Counted from the first letter of the stretch, positions 50,113-61,437 are shown. The stretch: DNA of 64,000 nucleotides from Methylococcales symbiont of Hymedesmia sp. n. MRB-2018 (GCA_003666385.1 QPIN01000060.1:1-64000); one strand, 5' to 3'. Translations and numbers: made by a program. Notes: generated by a model from the sequence alone, not told the origin.

Positions 50113-51345
50113 TCACCAACACCGTTGTTTTTTTGCTAACAAAGGCAAGTCATCTCTCAAGCCCATCGCATGATTGTTGAATAAAGCCTTAACCGCTGAA
50201 GTTTTGTTAATCAGGTTCATTCCTGCTGAACGTAGAGAAATCAAAGGTAACGCATCAATCGCAAAAATTTTATTGATAAGTTCCATGCTACTCATCATTA
50301 ATAAATTATCCCCTTTGCGCCAGCGTTCATATTGGCGTAAATATTTTGCGCTTGTTAGAGGTCTATCGGCACGTTTTGTTTTTATCACCAACTCGGACAA
50401 TGCTGCCGCATCTAGTAAACCTGCATTAGCACCTTGCCCTGCCAGAGGGTGCATGGCATGTGCTGCATCCCCTACTAATGCAAAATGGTTTTCTGTATAT
50501 TGCTTAGCATATTGAAAACGCAAAGGAAATGCTGCTCTGGAACTGGTTTTTAACATACCCCCCAAAATACCGGCTGAGGCTTGCTCTAATTGCTTTAAAA
50601 AATCTTGCTCACTCAGTTGCAGATAAGCTTTTGCAGTATCGCTGGCCAAGGTCCAGACAATGGAACACTGCCCATTTCGCAAGGGTAAAAAAGCTAAAGG
50701 CCCTTCATCTAAAAACCGTTGCCATGCTGTCATTTGATGACTATTTTCTGTACTTATCGTTGCTACCAATCCATCCTGCTTATACGACCAGCCTGTGACA
50801 TCAATTCCCACCATAGAACGTAAGGATGAATCTCGACCATCTGCAGCAATCACCAACTCTGCATCAAATTGACGACCATCTTCCAGCAAGATTGTTCTAC
50901 CATTTTGCGTTAACTGCATCTGAGAAACCTTTACATCAGTAATGCAAGTTGCGCACGATAATGTTTCTAATTTATCCCATAGAGAAGCCACTGTGACTCG
51001 GTTTTCAACAATATGTCCCAGCGCATTAAATTCGGTATCAGCGCAATCGAAGTGTAATTCACCATTCGCTTTGGCATCCCATACTCTCATATCTTTATAG
51101 GGACTCACACCACGTTCGACCATACCCTTCCACACAGCCAGGGTTTCTAAAATATTCTGTGATGCCTTGGTTAAAGCAGAAACACGTAAATCGACTGAAT
51201 CATCTGTCCATTGTCTTTGTGGATTAAACATATCCATCAGTGCCACATCAATACCACTCTGTGCCAGAGCACATGCTGTAGTTGCACCGACTAGGCCACC
51301 ACCAACCACAATCACTTCAAAGCGTTTTTGCTTTTGCATATTCAT
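50113..51345 (-). CDS. UbiH/UbiF/VisC family FAD-dependent hydroxylase
   Basis: VIVVGGGLVGATTACALAQSG; ALVGDAAHAMHPLAGQGANAGL. Confidence 0.9.
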   Translation of the reverse strand: MNMQKQKRFEVIVVGGGLVGATTACALAQSGIDVALMDMFNPQRQWTDDSVDLRVSALTKASQNILETLAVWKGMVERGVSPYKDMRVWDAKANGELHFDCADTEFNALGHIVENRVTVASLWDKLETLSCATCITDVKVSQMQLTQNGRTILLEDGRQFDAELVIAADGRDSSLRSMVGIDVTGWSYKQDGLVATISTENSHQMTAWQRFLDEGPLAFLPLRNGQCSIVWTLASDTAKAYLQLSEQDFLKQLEQASAGILGGMLKTSSRAAFPLRFQYAKQYTENHFALVGDAAHAMHPLAGQGANAGLLDAAALSELVIKTKRADRPLTSAKYLRQYERWRKGDNLLMMSSMELINKIFAIDALPLISLRSAGMNLINKTSAVKALFNNHAMGLRDDLPLLAKKQRCW

Positions 51346-52553
51346 CGTCTATGTCCAATTCGTGGCAATCTTCCTGCTAAACCCATAGCATGTTTTGCCA
51401 ACATCGATTTAGCAAAGGGGATATGATCCAGCACCGCCAGACTAATACTTCTGGCTGCTGCCAATGGTAACCAGTCTGTTGAAAATATTTTGACCAGACC
51501 ATCAGTAAATTGAATAGTCTGTTTGTGATCTTTTTCTCTTAGCTCGACATATCGCTGTAAAAAACTTGCACCACCAATGTCTGCCTTCTTTTGCTGTTGT
51601 TCTACTAACATTTCTGCCAGTTGCACAACATCCCTCATCCCCAGATTAAAACCCTGCCCAGCAACAGGATGAAGCTGGTGTACTGCATTGCCAATAATAA
51701 CCGTCCTTCCTGATACCATATTTTCTGCTTGGATAAGACTTAAAGGAAATGCTCTACGAGGAGATGATAATGTTAATCCACCTAATACATAGCCAAAACA
51801 TTGTTGTAGTTGTTGTAAAAACTCAGCCTCAGTACTCGACATTAAATCTTCTGCATCTTCTTCTGTCCGTGTCCAGACTATAGAACATTCCTCATTGTTT
51901 ACTGGCAATACAGCCAAAGGCCCTGATTCAGTAAAGCGTTCAAATGCCGTATTATTATGAGGTATTGAGGATCTAACCGTGGTAATTAATGCAGTCTGTT
52001 GATACTGGGTAATGTGTCGTGGAATTTCTAGCAAACTGCGTACTGTCGATTGCCCTCCATCAGCCCCGACAAGCAATTTAACCGACAAACTCATTGGCTT
52101 ATCAGTTTCCTTTAAACTCACATGCACAGCATCCCTATCCGAAATTAAACCTAAAATACGCCCAGGACATATTTGCTTAATATTTGCCTTCTCAACTAAC
52201 TCGGCTAAATGCCCTTCTATATTTCTGCCACTAATCACATATCCTAATGCTTCTACTCCCTCTTTTTTAGCAGATAAACGTGCCTTACCAAAATGTCCAC
52301 GATCTGAAATATGAATATTTTTAATGGCTGTCGCATATTCTTTAACCCCATCCCAGGCATCCAGAGCCTGCAATAATTTAACAGTGCCAGCAGACAATGC
52401 CAAAGCTCTGTCACCTGTGGGTGATTGCTTTTGTTGCTCTCTACTACTCGCTTCAACCAAGGCAATTCGTAATCCTGATTCCTTTAAGGCAAGAGCCAAA
52501 CAGTTACCTGCCAGCCCACCACCTACAATTAAAATATCATAATCGTATTGCAT
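51342..52553 (-). CDS. ubiH: 2-octaprenyl-6-methoxyphenyl hydroxylase-like protein
   Basis: ILIVGGGLAGNCLALALKESGL; NAVHQLHPVAGQGFNLGMRD; pepP neighbourhood. Confidence 0.88.
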   Translation of the reverse strand: MQYDYDILIVGGGLAGNCLALALKESGLRIALVEASSREQQKQSPTGDRALALSAGTVKLLQALDAWDGVKEYATAIKNIHISDRGHFGKARLSAKKEGVEALGYVISGRNIEGHLAELVEKANIKQICPGRILGLISDRDAVHVSLKETDKPMSLSVKLLVGADGGQSTVRSLLEIPRHITQYQQTALITTVRSSIPHNNTAFERFTESGPLAVLPVNNEECSIVWTRTEEDAEDLMSSTEAEFLQQLQQCFGYVLGGLTLSSPRRAFPLSLIQAENMVSGRTVIIGNAVHQLHPVAGQGFNLGMRDVVQLAEMLVEQQQKKADIGGASFLQRYVELREKDHKQTIQFTDGLVKIFSTDWLPLAAARSISLAVLDHIPFAKSMLAKHAMGLAGRLPRIGHRR

Positions 52554-53863
52554 TAATTGATCTGCATTAAACTTTCAATTTCATCAATTTCCTTAATAAG
52601 ACTCTGTGTTAAAACCTCATGCCCTTGTTTTGTCACTAGGACATCATCTTCAATTCGAATACCAATACCCCGCCATTTAGCATCGACTGTCATACAATCT
52701 TTTGGAATATACAAACCCGGCTCGATAGTCAATACCATACCTGGCTCAAGTAAACGCCATTCATCATCTAATTTGTAATCGCCAACATCATGCACGTCCA
52801 TGCCTAACCAATGACCAATTCTATGCATATAAAACTGTTTATACTTTTCATCATTTATCAGTTTAGAAATACGTCCTTTCAACAAGCCTAACTCAACTAA
52901 TCCTTTGGTAATAACTTCAACAGAGACATCATGCGCTTTATTCCAGGGTAAGTCTGGTTTAATCTGTTCTAGCGCAGCATACTGAGTATCCAACACTAAT
53001 TGGTATAATTTTTTTTGTGCTGTATTAAACTTACCTGACACTGGAAATGTACGGGTAATATCTGAGGCATAGTGCTCACATTCAACGCCAGCATCAATCA
53101 ATAATAAATCCCCTTTTTTTAGCTTATCCTTATTCTCCACATAATGTAGTACACAAGCATTTTTACCGCCAGCCACAATGGATGGATAGGCAACAGCGCG
53201 AAGTCCTTGCTGCATAAATTCATAGACAATTTCTGACTCCACTTGGTATTCATACATTCCCGGTTTACAGGTCTGCATCGCTCTAAAATGTGCCTGACAA
53301 GAGACTTCAGCCGCTTTACGCATTAATTTCAATTCTGCTGAACTTTTAAAGAGTCGCATTTCATGCAAAATATGCTCCAGTGAAACCAATTCACCCGGTG
53401 CATTCACACCATTCCTTGATTGCCTTCTTAAATGATTGATCCATTCTAAAATTTGATGATCTAATTCGCCATCCCTACCCATGGGGTAATACACCTTACT
53501 TTTGTTCTCTAACAATCCAAGTAAAATATCTCCCATATCATCAATAGGAAAGGAATCATCCGCTTGGTAATGTGTTGTTGCTCCTTCTAGTCCAGCATGC
53601 GCCCCTTCCCATAATGCTTTTTTTTCATCATATTCCTGACAAAATAAAATATACTCGCCTTGTTCTCTGCCAGGAATAAACACAGCCAATGAATTGGCCT
53701 CACTAAACCCTGTTAAATAATAGAAATCACTGTCTTGTCTAAAAGGAAACTCAACATCTCTGTTTCTTACATGATTGGATGCACTAGCAATTAATGCAAT
53801 ATTACCTTCGCCTATTTGCTGCATTAATGTTTTACGACGTTTTTTAAATTCGTTTTGATTCAT
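52553..53863 (-). CDS. pepP: Xaa-Pro aminopeptidase P
   Basis: LLIDAGVECEHYASDITRTFPVSGKF; MHRIGHWLGMDVHDVG. Confidence 0.96.
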   Translation of the reverse strand: MNQNEFKKRRKTLMQQIGEGNIALIASASNHVRNRDVEFPFRQDSDFYYLTGFSEANSLAVFIPGREQGEYILFCQEYDEKKALWEGAHAGLEGATTHYQADDSFPIDDMGDILLGLLENKSKVYYPMGRDGELDHQILEWINHLRRQSRNGVNAPGELVSLEHILHEMRLFKSSAELKLMRKAAEVSCQAHFRAMQTCKPGMYEYQVESEIVYEFMQQGLRAVAYPSIVAGGKNACVLHYVENKDKLKKGDLLLIDAGVECEHYASDITRTFPVSGKFNTAQKKLYQLVLDTQYAALEQIKPDLPWNKAHDVSVEVITKGLVELGLLKGRISKLINDEKYKQFYMHRIGHWLGMDVHDVGDYKLDDEWRLLEPGMVLTIEPGLYIPKDCMTVDAKWRGIGIRIEDDVLVTKQGHEVLTQSLIKEIDEIESLMQIN

Positions 53864-54414
53864 TTCTTAAATATTACTTCACTCAATTCATCTTTCACTA
53901 TATTAACAGCTGCTCTTAAATATTCCTGAATTTCTATTAGTGCAGTTTCATGTTCATCCTTTTCTTCTTCATCCATTTCATCATCCACATCTGTATCCAG
54001 TTTTGTAAACTCAACAATATCATTCAAAATTCCTTTGATTTCTCTAGGCCACTCAACAGATGATTGACTGTGTCCAACACCAAATAAAAAACCCTCACAC
54101 CAAGAACTTATCGCTTCTAACTGATATTGCAAAGGTTCGTCATCGGCAGGTAGAAAAAGATCATATCGATACATATTTTCTTCTGCATTCAATAACTTCC
54201 TAGTCTGTTCAAAAAGTGCAATCAACACAGTTTTATCATCATCAAGAAGTGTTACATTCTGTTCAAATAATTCAGCTAGCCAAATAGCTTCCTCTATTTT
54301 ATTATTTATACAAAGCATTCCCGTTGCCAGCCCATGCGCTTCTGCTGCAGATAAACCCGAATCATTTTTCTGAAAAATCTTGGTAATCGTTAAATAAGCC
54401 ATTATTAATAACAA
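53860..54414 (-). CDS. UPF0149 / YgfB family protein
   Basis: SAAEAHGLATGMLC; ISSWCEGFLFGVG; adjacent to pepP. Confidence 0.9.
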   Translation of the reverse strand: MLLIMAYLTITKIFQKNDSGLSAAEAHGLATGMLCINNKIEEAIWLAELFEQNVTLLDDDKTVLIALFEQTRKLLNAEENMYRYDLFLPADDEPLQYQLEAISSWCEGFLFGVGHSQSSVEWPREIKGILNDIVEFTKLDTDVDDEMDEEEKDEHETALIEIQEYLRAAVNIVKDELSEVIFKK

Positions 54415-54525
54415 AACTAAAAAAAAAGTCTGCTTATGCTACCATTGTTAAACACAAACAGGAATGTTACAAAACTGTTTAATCCATTAATATTTTGAAT
54501 AAAAATCACCATTGAAGAATAACGC

Positions 54526-54753
54526 ATGTCCGATTTAGAAAATGGTTCTTCATCAGAATTAAAATATCTTGAAGAAAAGCTTGATCTATTGATCGAAAAA
54601 TATGAATCCACCGAAAAAGAAAATTCTAGTTTAAAAGTTAAACAGGATGAATTGGTTAGAGAAAGGGCTAAACTTTTAGAAAAAACCACACTAGCAAGAA
54701 CACGAGTGGAAGCAATGATTACCCGCTTAAAATCTATGGAACACGGTGCATGA
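54526..54753 (+). CDS. TIGR02449-like coiled-coil protein
   Basis: LEEKLDLLIEKYESTEKENSSLKVKQDELVRERAKLLEKTTLARTRVEAMITRLKSME; upstream of zapA. Confidence 0.8.
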   Translation: MSDLENGSSSELKYLEEKLDLLIEKYESTEKENSSLKVKQDELVRERAKLLEKTTLARTRVEAMITRLKSMEHGA

Positions 54754-55058
54754 ACACAAATACAAAACCCCACCCTGTCTCAATTAATATTCTAGGAAAA
54801 GATTACCGCGTAACCTGTGCCGTAGACGAAGAAGAAACATTAATACGTTCAGCGCAAAAACTTGACCAGCAAATGCGTGAAATTCGTGCTTCAGGCAAAG
54901 TCAATGGCACAGATAGAATTGCCGTGATGGCTGCTTTAAACTTAGCTAATGAGCTTCATCTTGCTCAAAGAAATAAAACTATCGCACCTATTAGCAGTAT
55001 CTCCTCTAAATTAGCTAATTTGCGTCGTAAGATAGAAAACGCTTTAGAAAATCATTAA
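54750..55058 (+). CDS. zapA: Cell division protein ZapA
   Basis: VSINILGKDYRVTCAVDEEETLIRSAQKLDQQM. Confidence 0.92.
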   Translation: MNTNTKPHPVSINILGKDYRVTCAVDEEETLIRSAQKLDQQMREIRASGKVNGTDRIAVMAALNLANELHLAQRNKTIAPISSISSKLANLRRKIENALENH

Positions 55059-55078
55059 ATCTAGTAGAATACAAGTTA

Positions 55079-55257
55079 TATCTCCTGTAGCGTTCGATTA
55101 GTACTGGGTGTTTCCTGAACCTGTTTTTACCTCGGAAGTTGATTCTAGTAATGGTGTGCATGCCTGTTTTACGGGAAGCCTGATTTACTAATAAAGCCTC
55201 CACTTGAACCCTCCGGTTCAAGGACGAAGGTACGAGACGGCGCAGATGGGAGATTCC
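55079..55257 (+). ncRNA. ssrS: 6S RNA
   Basis: ATCTCCTGTAGCG...CTTGAACCCTCCGGTTCAAGGACGAAGGTACGAGACGGCGCAGATGGGAGATTCC; closing stem and CTTGAACC hairpin as in 6S; immediately after zapA. Confidence 0.9.
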
Positions 55258-55417
55258 AATTTAACTTTAATTTATAGCCCATTAAATTAATCATATCTTC
55301 AAAATCAGTTCCAATTAAGCAATAAAAGAATTTAACCAAAGTCAATATCTCCACAAACAGAATAGGCTTCAATTAGAAGAGGTTTTTATTTAAAATAAAA
55401 TCCTCAGGATGATATAT

Positions 55418-55623
55418 GTCTTGCATAAAGAGGCCAGCCAAGCCCCCATTGAAGCGCAAGAAGGTGTTGCTTGTTGTTATTCACAGTCCGATAAACATTG
55501 GATCATGGGGACACAGGGTATTACTTGGGAGTCCTTCCATACCCCCTGAGTGAGCTACCCACCTTTAATCAACAACAAGCACCATCAGATGGCGAAAACC
55601 CTTTTGCTTGTGTTCCCTGTTAA
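55418..55623 (+). pseudogene. Remnant of ArsI/CadI-like glyoxalase-family protein
   Basis: VLHKEASQAPIEAQEGVACCYSQSDKHWIMGTQGITWESFHT[frameshift]LSELPTFNQQQAPSDGENPFACVPC*; upstream of arsC. Confidence 0.55.
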
Positions 55624-55677
55624 ATCCAGTAATAAATCGTCTTGTTGCTAAATATTAGATACTGTTAAGGAACTATC

Positions 55678-56172
55678 ATGTTAAATGTTTTTGTTATTTG
55701 TACTGGTAACTCCTGCCGTAGTGTTATGGCAGAAGCTTTATTTGATTATTTGGGTCAAGGTCGAATTCAAGCCTTTTCTGCGGGTAGTCACCCCATCGGC
55801 AAAATCAATACAGGTGCTTTGGCGACATTAAAGCGTCATCATTTTCCTACTGGCGATTATCAAAGTCAGTCATGGGAATACTATGAAGATCAAGTTATGG
55901 ATATTGTCATCACTGTATGTGATAACGCAGCAGGAGAATCCTGCCCTGTTTATCTGTCTAATGCAGCCAAGGCACATTGGGGCGTATCTGACCCTGGCCA
56001 TACCCAAGGCACAGAAGCAGAAATTATCAGCGCTTTTGAGCAGACTTTTGCAATCTTAAAACAACGTGTTGAAGCCATGCTGGCATTACCCTTAGAAACT
56101 TTATCCACTGAGCAGATGAATACTGAATTAAATCTAATTGGAAAATGCTTTGACCCGAAAACCAAGGATTAA
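55678..56172 (+). CDS. arsC: Arsenate reductase ArsC (low-MW phosphatase type)
   Basis: VFVICTGNSCRSVMAEALFDYLG. Confidence 0.92.
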   Translation: MLNVFVICTGNSCRSVMAEALFDYLGQGRIQAFSAGSHPIGKINTGALATLKRHHFPTGDYQSQSWEYYEDQVMDIVITVCDNAAGESCPVYLSNAAKAHWGVSDPGHTQGTEAEIISAFEQTFAILKQRVEAMLALPLETLSTEQMNTELNLIGKCFDPKTKD

Positions 56173-56175
56173 CAA

Positions 56176-56270
56176 ATGACAGAGAAGCAGCATAATATGC
56201 GCGGGTTTGAATAATGCCTAACACTTTGGATAACGCTGTGTATTGGTATAGCTATCCTACTTCAAGGTTT
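56176..56270 (+). pseudogene. N-terminal remnant of arsenite transporter ACR3
   Basis: MTEKQHNMRGFE*CLTLWITLCIGIAILLQ, similar to ACR3 N-termini (FERYLTLWVALCI), interrupted by a stop. Confidence 0.55.
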
Positions 56271-56417
56271 TTGTTTCACCAGATTCAACCTCAGTAACTG
56301 CTTTACCACCACCTGAGCCAGTTACCCCATGTAAATCTATGCCATGAGAATGACTACTGGTTTTATTATTGCAGGTTAATAGTTGTCATATCTGAGGTCT
56401 CATCTAATAACCCTCTA

Positions 56418-56939
56418 CTAAAAACAAGCTGCATAATCTAATAAAATATCCTGGCAAGCAAAGAATATTCGCGGATAATCTTTCCTGATTAATAACTTTA
56501 AAGCAAATTCAAAATAGACCAGTAAAACCATTAAACGAGCCAGTGCCCCAGTTAAAGGTAAGTGGGTATTGATTGAATTCCGCCAGACAATAATTGTCCA
56601 GAAAACAATGGGTGTGGCTAAAACAAAATGAACTTCATCCCAGCTAGACACAGTAAATTTTCCACCTGTCGCCAACCAATCTGTGATAAATAAACTGATA
56701 TTCAGCAATATAAAAAACGGCCAAAAAACCACCCAGAGTTTTAAATGACCTATCCATGCATAGAGTAAATAACGATATAAACTCAGACCAAATAGAGGCC
56801 CTCCTTCTCCTACATAAGAGGGATCAAAAACCGTCACTATATACAACACAGTCGTTAAAACTAAAACTATAGATAATAATTCTATCGGCGATCCAATCTG
56901 TATGTGACTAAACAAAATGGGTAGGGAATAAATAAACAT
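56418..56939 (-). CDS. Hypothetical integral membrane protein
   Basis: Intact ORF, several hydrophobic segments. Confidence 0.6.
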   Translation of the reverse strand: MFIYSLPILFSHIQIGSPIELLSIVLVLTTVLYIVTVFDPSYVGEGGPLFGLSLYRYLLYAWIGHLKLWVVFWPFFILLNISLFITDWLATGGKFTVSSWDEVHFVLATPIVFWTIIVWRNSINTHLPLTGALARLMVLLVYFEFALKLLIRKDYPRIFFACQDILLDYAACF

Positions 56940-56967
56940 AAGAATACAATAAAATGGGCTAAGTACG

Positions 56968-57028
56968 ATGAATAAAAATCTTGTGCAAGCTGGGGTGTTT
57001 ATTTATTGCACGTTAGCTTAATAGTAGC
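56968..57028 (-). repeat. Interspersed repeat family E, copy 3
   Basis: Reverse complement AAGCTAACGTGCAATAAATAAACACCCCAGCTTGCACAAGATTTTTATTCATC. Confidence 0.75.
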
Positions 57029-57085
57029 TTGCTACTAAAAGTACCTAGGAATGAACTCAATCATATACAGGAACTTATTGAAAAA

Positions 57086-57802
57086 TTACATCCTTACTGC
57101 TTCCAAATAAGCATCTTTCCTAGCCAGATAATTATCTACAAAGTCTTGCATAGAACCTTCTTCATACTCACGTATACCGCTGATAACAATTTTTTTATAG
57201 CCTTTCCCTACCACTTCATCATCTGATTTTATCTGAAAATGTAAATACGCATCGCCGCGTTTCCCATTAATACTTAATTCAGGTTCCAGCATTTCTACTT
57301 TTGGATGAGTAAAATTTAAATGATTAAATTCCAAACACATACTGTCGTACATGACTAAAGGCCTGGTCAGATTAATCATGCCATTTTGCTGTTTCATTAA
57401 AGGCACCAGAACGTAAGGAAAGTTATGTCCAGAAAACTCGACATAATCTCTTATCAAAGCATCTATCATTACATCATCTGTAATTTTATCCCCATCCCTT
57501 GCAACTTTCATAATGGTTTTATTATTACTGCCGTTGATATCAAAATGATCATCTTCAGTGACAGGAAAATCCAATGTGATATTGTGCCCTAACATGCCTG
57601 TAAACTTAAAATTCATGGTTTTACTTAAACCATATTTTTCTAAAGCAATAGCAAACAGCAAATCGCCCGGGACACAAAATCGCTTGGCATCAACATCATG
57701 TAGCGGATTAAAATCACCCGCGACTTCCTTTGCAAACAAACTCCCTTGTTCGGCAGTTATAGCTGTACAATTATCAGATCCTGAATAATATTCTTTTAAC
57801 AT
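57086..57802 (-). CDS. DUF3581-like protein
   Basis: EQGSLFAKEVAGDFNPLHDVDAKRFCVPGDLLFAIAL. Confidence 0.75.
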   Translation of the reverse strand: MLKEYYSGSDNCTAITAEQGSLFAKEVAGDFNPLHDVDAKRFCVPGDLLFAIALEKYGLSKTMNFKFTGMLGHNITLDFPVTEDDHFDINGSNNKTIMKVARDGDKITDDVMIDALIRDYVEFSGHNFPYVLVPLMKQQNGMINLTRPLVMYDSMCLEFNHLNFTHPKVEMLEPELSINGKRGDAYLHFQIKSDDEVVGKGYKKIVISGIREYEEGSMQDFVDNYLARKDAYLEAVRM

Positions 57803-57997
57803 AATTTTTATTATTAATATCGTAAAATAGAGTTATCGCACTCTATGGCTCCAGTCTCAATACCACCTGTCAAATTATAAACATCAGTACAAGCAGAATA
57901 CACTAGAAAAGATGCGACTTGCTACCTGCGAGTACCATGATGACATACCACAATACACTCCTAGTCTATTTTTATCAGCAAAATAATAACAAACTTC

Positions 57998-58492
57998 TTG
58001 CTATCCTTGTTCTATTCTGATAAAAATGCGCACTTCAAAATTTTGTTAGGAATAAGAAGGATGACTGAGTCTCAAACTGACAACACTATTTTCAGTTTTA
58101 CACCTTATGAGGAAAAAAAGGGCGAAAAATATATGGGAAAGCCTCAACTAAAACATTTTGATAATATTCTTCAGGACTGGAAATCGGAACTCATGGTAGA
58201 AGTAGATCGTACTGTTCACCATATGCAAGATGATGCGGCTAACTTTCCAGACCCTAATGATAGAGCTACACAGGAATCTGAATTTAGTATAGAACTCCGT
58301 ACCCGAGATAGAGAACGAAAACTCATTAAAAAAATTGACGAGTCGCTGCAAAACATTGAATCGGGTGATTATGGCTTTTGTGAATCTTGTGGTATTGACA
58401 TTGGTATCCGTCGCTTAGAAGCAAGACCTACAGCCGTTTTATGCATAGACTGCAAAACACTGGATGAAATCAGAGAAAAACAAATGGGATAA
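57998..58492 (+). CDS. dksA: RNA polymerase-binding transcription factor DksA
   Basis: [56 protein letters not shown]; upstream of gluQRS. Confidence 0.94.
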   Translation: MLSLFYSDKNAHFKILLGIRRMTESQTDNTIFSFTPYEEKKGEKYMGKPQLKHFDNILQDWKSELMVEVDRTVHHMQDDAANFPDPNDRATQESEFSIELRTRDRERKLIKKIDESLQNIESGDYGFCESCGIDIGIRRLEARPTAVLCIDCKTLDEIREKQMG

Positions 58493-58510
58493 ATCCTCTC
58501 TACTCAGCCA

Positions 58511-59386
58511 ATGAGTTATATCGGTCGGTTTGCTCCATCACCTACCGGTCCGTTGCATCTGGGATCACTATATGCAGCACTTGCCAGTTTCCTTCATGCC
58601 AAAGCACAGCAGGGGAAATGGCTACTACGTATTGATGACTTAGATACCTTTCGCAATGTTGCAGGTGCGACTCAAAGTATCATAGATAGCTTACAAGTCT
58701 ATGGCTTGTACTGGGATGCCCCTATCTTTTATCAAAACCAGCATTTAACAAGCTATCACACAGTTATAAAGCAGTTTTTAGAACAAAATCTAGCATACCC
58801 TTGCAGTTGTTCACGAAAAAGCCTAGCTAAGCAGCCTATTTATCCAGGCTATTGTCTAAAAAAACAAATTGACGCAGATGCCGCTCATTCACTACGCATT
58901 AAAACATCAGATATCAAGATATGTTTTGAAGATGAAATTCAAGGTCAACATCAGCATTCATTAAGCGCACAACACGGCGACTTTATCGTCAAACGAAAAG
59001 ATAATATCATTGCTTATCAACTCGCTGTAGTTGTTGATGATTTTAGGCAAAATATTAGCCATGTTGTACGTGGTTTTGATCTTCTGGATTCAACACCCAA
59101 ACAACTTTTTTTACAGAAAATACTGGGCTACCCTTCCCCCGCTTATTGCCATATCCCAGTATTAATTGATCAACAAGGCATTAAACTTAGCAAACAAACA
59201 TTTGCTCAGGCAATATCTTTAGATAACCCTGAACAAACATTATACTTATTACTCACATTATTAAAACAAAACCCGCCCGCCAATCTTAAAACAACTTCTG
59301 TGGAAAATATGATTCAATGGGGTATCAAAAACTGGCACCCCAGTCCATTAAAAAAATTACGTGCAATTAATCAAGGAATTTATTAG
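58511..59386 (+). CDS. gluQRS: Glutamyl-Q tRNA(Asp) synthetase
   Basis: GRFAPSPTGPLHLGSLYAALASFLHAK. Confidence 0.95.
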   Translation: MSYIGRFAPSPTGPLHLGSLYAALASFLHAKAQQGKWLLRIDDLDTFRNVAGATQSIIDSLQVYGLYWDAPIFYQNQHLTSYHTVIKQFLEQNLAYPCSCSRKSLAKQPIYPGYCLKKQIDADAAHSLRIKTSDIKICFEDEIQGQHQHSLSAQHGDFIVKRKDNIIAYQLAVVVDDFRQNISHVVRGFDLLDSTPKQLFLQKILGYPSPAYCHIPVLIDQQGIKLSKQTFAQAISLDNPEQTLYLLLTLLKQNPPANLKTTSVENMIQWGIKNWHPSPLKKLRAINQGIY

Positions 59387-59415
59387 AGTGGTATCAAAAT
59401 TGATGGAATTTAACC

Positions 59416-61365
59416 ATGTCAGAACAAGAAAAAATATACCCTGTAAAAGCTAATATAGCCCAGTCGGCTCATTTTACTGCCGAAACTTATCAACTGCTTT
59501 ACCAGCAATCTATTAATGATCCAGAAACATTTTGGTCAGAACAAGCCGAATTATTTCTGCACTGGAACAAACCTTGGGATGAGACCGTAACATTTGACTA
59601 TCGCAAGGGCGAAATCAGTTGGTTTAAAGGCGGTAAACTTAATGTTAGTGTCAATTGCCTAGATCGACACTTACAATCTCATGGTGAGCAAACGGCCATT
59701 ATCTGGGAAGGTGATGATCCCAGTAAAGATAAAAAAATTAGTTATAAAGAACTACATCAACAAGTTTGTAAATTTGCTAACGTCTTAAAGTCTCAAGGTG
59801 TCAAAAAAGGCGATCGTATCTGTATTTATTTACCGATGATTGCTGAAGCAGCCACTGTTATTCTGGCTTGTACTCGTATTGGCGCTGTTCATTCTATTGT
59901 CTTTGGTGGCTTTTCAGCAGAAGCACTGAAAGACCGTATCCTTGACTCAGATTGCCAATATTTGATTTGTTCAGACGAAAGTTATCGTGGTGGTAAAACC
60001 ATTGCTATTAAAGAAAATGCCGACAAAGCTGCACAAGGCTGCCCCAATCTAAAAAAAATAATCGTCATCGAAAATACCGGTAATACCGTTGCCTGGAATG
60101 ATGAAATAGACGTCTGCTATCACCAGGCAATGGGAAAAGCCTCTGATCAATGCCCTGCTGAAGAAATGGATGCTGAAGATCCTTTGTTTATTCTTTATAC
60201 CTCAGGTTCAACTGGTAAACCCAAAGGCGTTTTACATACCACTGGCGGCTATTTATTGATGGCAGCAATGACCCATAAATACGTCTTTGATTATCAGCAA
60301 GGGGATATTTACTGGTGTACCGCTGATATTGGCTGGGTGACAGGTCACTCCTATATCATCTATGGACCTTTATGTAACAGAGCCACTACATTAATGTTTG
60401 AAGGCGTTCCCACTTATCCTGAAGCGGATCGTTTTTGGCAAGTTATCGACAAGCATCAGGTTAATATTTTTTATACTGCGCCCACTGCTATCAGAGCACT
60501 GATGGCACAAGGTGATGAATATGTAACTCGCACCAAACGGAGTAGTCTGCGTATTTTAGGCAGTGTTGGCGAGCCAATTAACCCTGAAGCTTGGGAATGG
60601 TTTTACCATGTTGTTGGCAATGCTCAATGTCCTATTGTTGATACCTGGTGGCAAACGGAAACAGGTGCTATTTTAATTACACCTTTACCCGGTGCAACCG
60701 ATTTAAAACCAGGTTCTGCCACACTGCCTTTCTTTGGTATCAATCCTAAAATTGTTGATAACAAAGGACTTGTTTTAAAAGGCGAGTGTGAAGGCATTCT
60801 GGTTTTTGATTACCCTTGGCCATCACAAGCCCGAACGCTTTATGGTGATCATCAGAGATATGTTGATACCTACTTTGCCAGCTACCCAGGCTATTACTTT
60901 ACTGGAGACGGGGCAAAACGCGATAAAGATGGCTATTACTGGATAACGGGGCGTGTTGATGATGTCATTAATGTTTCAGGTCATAGAATGGGAACCGCTG
61001 AAGTAGAAAGTGCACTGGTACTGCATGAACATGTTGCAGAAGCTGCCGTAGTTGGTTACCCCCATGATATTAAAGGTCAGGGGATTTATGCCTATGTTAC
61101 TTTAAATAGTGGTGTAAGTTCTAGCGATGCGCTAACAAAAGAATTAGTACAATTAGTCCGCACAGAAATCGGTCCTATTGCTAGCCCAGATGTCATTCAA
61201 TGGGCAACTGGGCTACCTAAAACCCGTTCTGGTAAAATTATGCGTCGCATATTGAGAAAAGTGGCCGCAAATGAAATTGATAACCTTGGAGATACATCAA
61301 CATTAGCAGACCCATCTGTAGTTGAAGATATTATTAATAATAGAGCCAAGCAAAAAAAGAAATGA
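59416..61365 (+). CDS. acs: Acetyl-CoA synthetase
   Basis: [36 protein letters not shown]. Confidence 0.97.
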   Translation: MSEQEKIYPVKANIAQSAHFTAETYQLLYQQSINDPETFWSEQAELFLHWNKPWDETVTFDYRKGEISWFKGGKLNVSVNCLDRHLQSHGEQTAIIWEGDDPSKDKKISYKELHQQVCKFANVLKSQGVKKGDRICIYLPMIAEAATVILACTRIGAVHSIVFGGFSAEALKDRILDSDCQYLICSDESYRGGKTIAIKENADKAAQGCPNLKKIIVIENTGNTVAWNDEIDVCYHQAMGKASDQCPAEEMDAEDPLFILYTSGSTGKPKGVLHTTGGYLLMAAMTHKYVFDYQQGDIYWCTADIGWVTGHSYIIYGPLCNRATTLMFEGVPTYPEADRFWQVIDKHQVNIFYTAPTAIRALMAQGDEYVTRTKRSSLRILGSVGEPINPEAWEWFYHVVGNAQCPIVDTWWQTETGAILITPLPGATDLKPGSATLPFFGINPKIVDNKGLVLKGECEGILVFDYPWPSQARTLYGDHQRYVDTYFASYPGYYFTGDGAKRDKDGYYWITGRVDDVINVSGHRMGTAEVESALVLHEHVAEAAVVGYPHDIKGQGIYAYVTLNSGVSSSDALTKELVQLVRTEIGPIASPDVIQWATGLPKTRSGKIMRRILRKVAANEIDNLGDTSTLADPSVVEDIINNRAKQKKK

Positions 61366-61437
61366 TTGACCCACTTGAATTCAACGGCTTTAAACACTAT
61401 GATTCATACCAACCTTAGAGCAACCCCTAACACTTAA

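Noticed and set aside
54417-54773. Minus-strand ORF of 118 aa
   Set aside because: Antisense to the coiled-coil gene upstream of zapA, which has the expected context
55015-55221. Minus-strand ORF of 68 aa
   Set aside because: Antisense to 6S RNA
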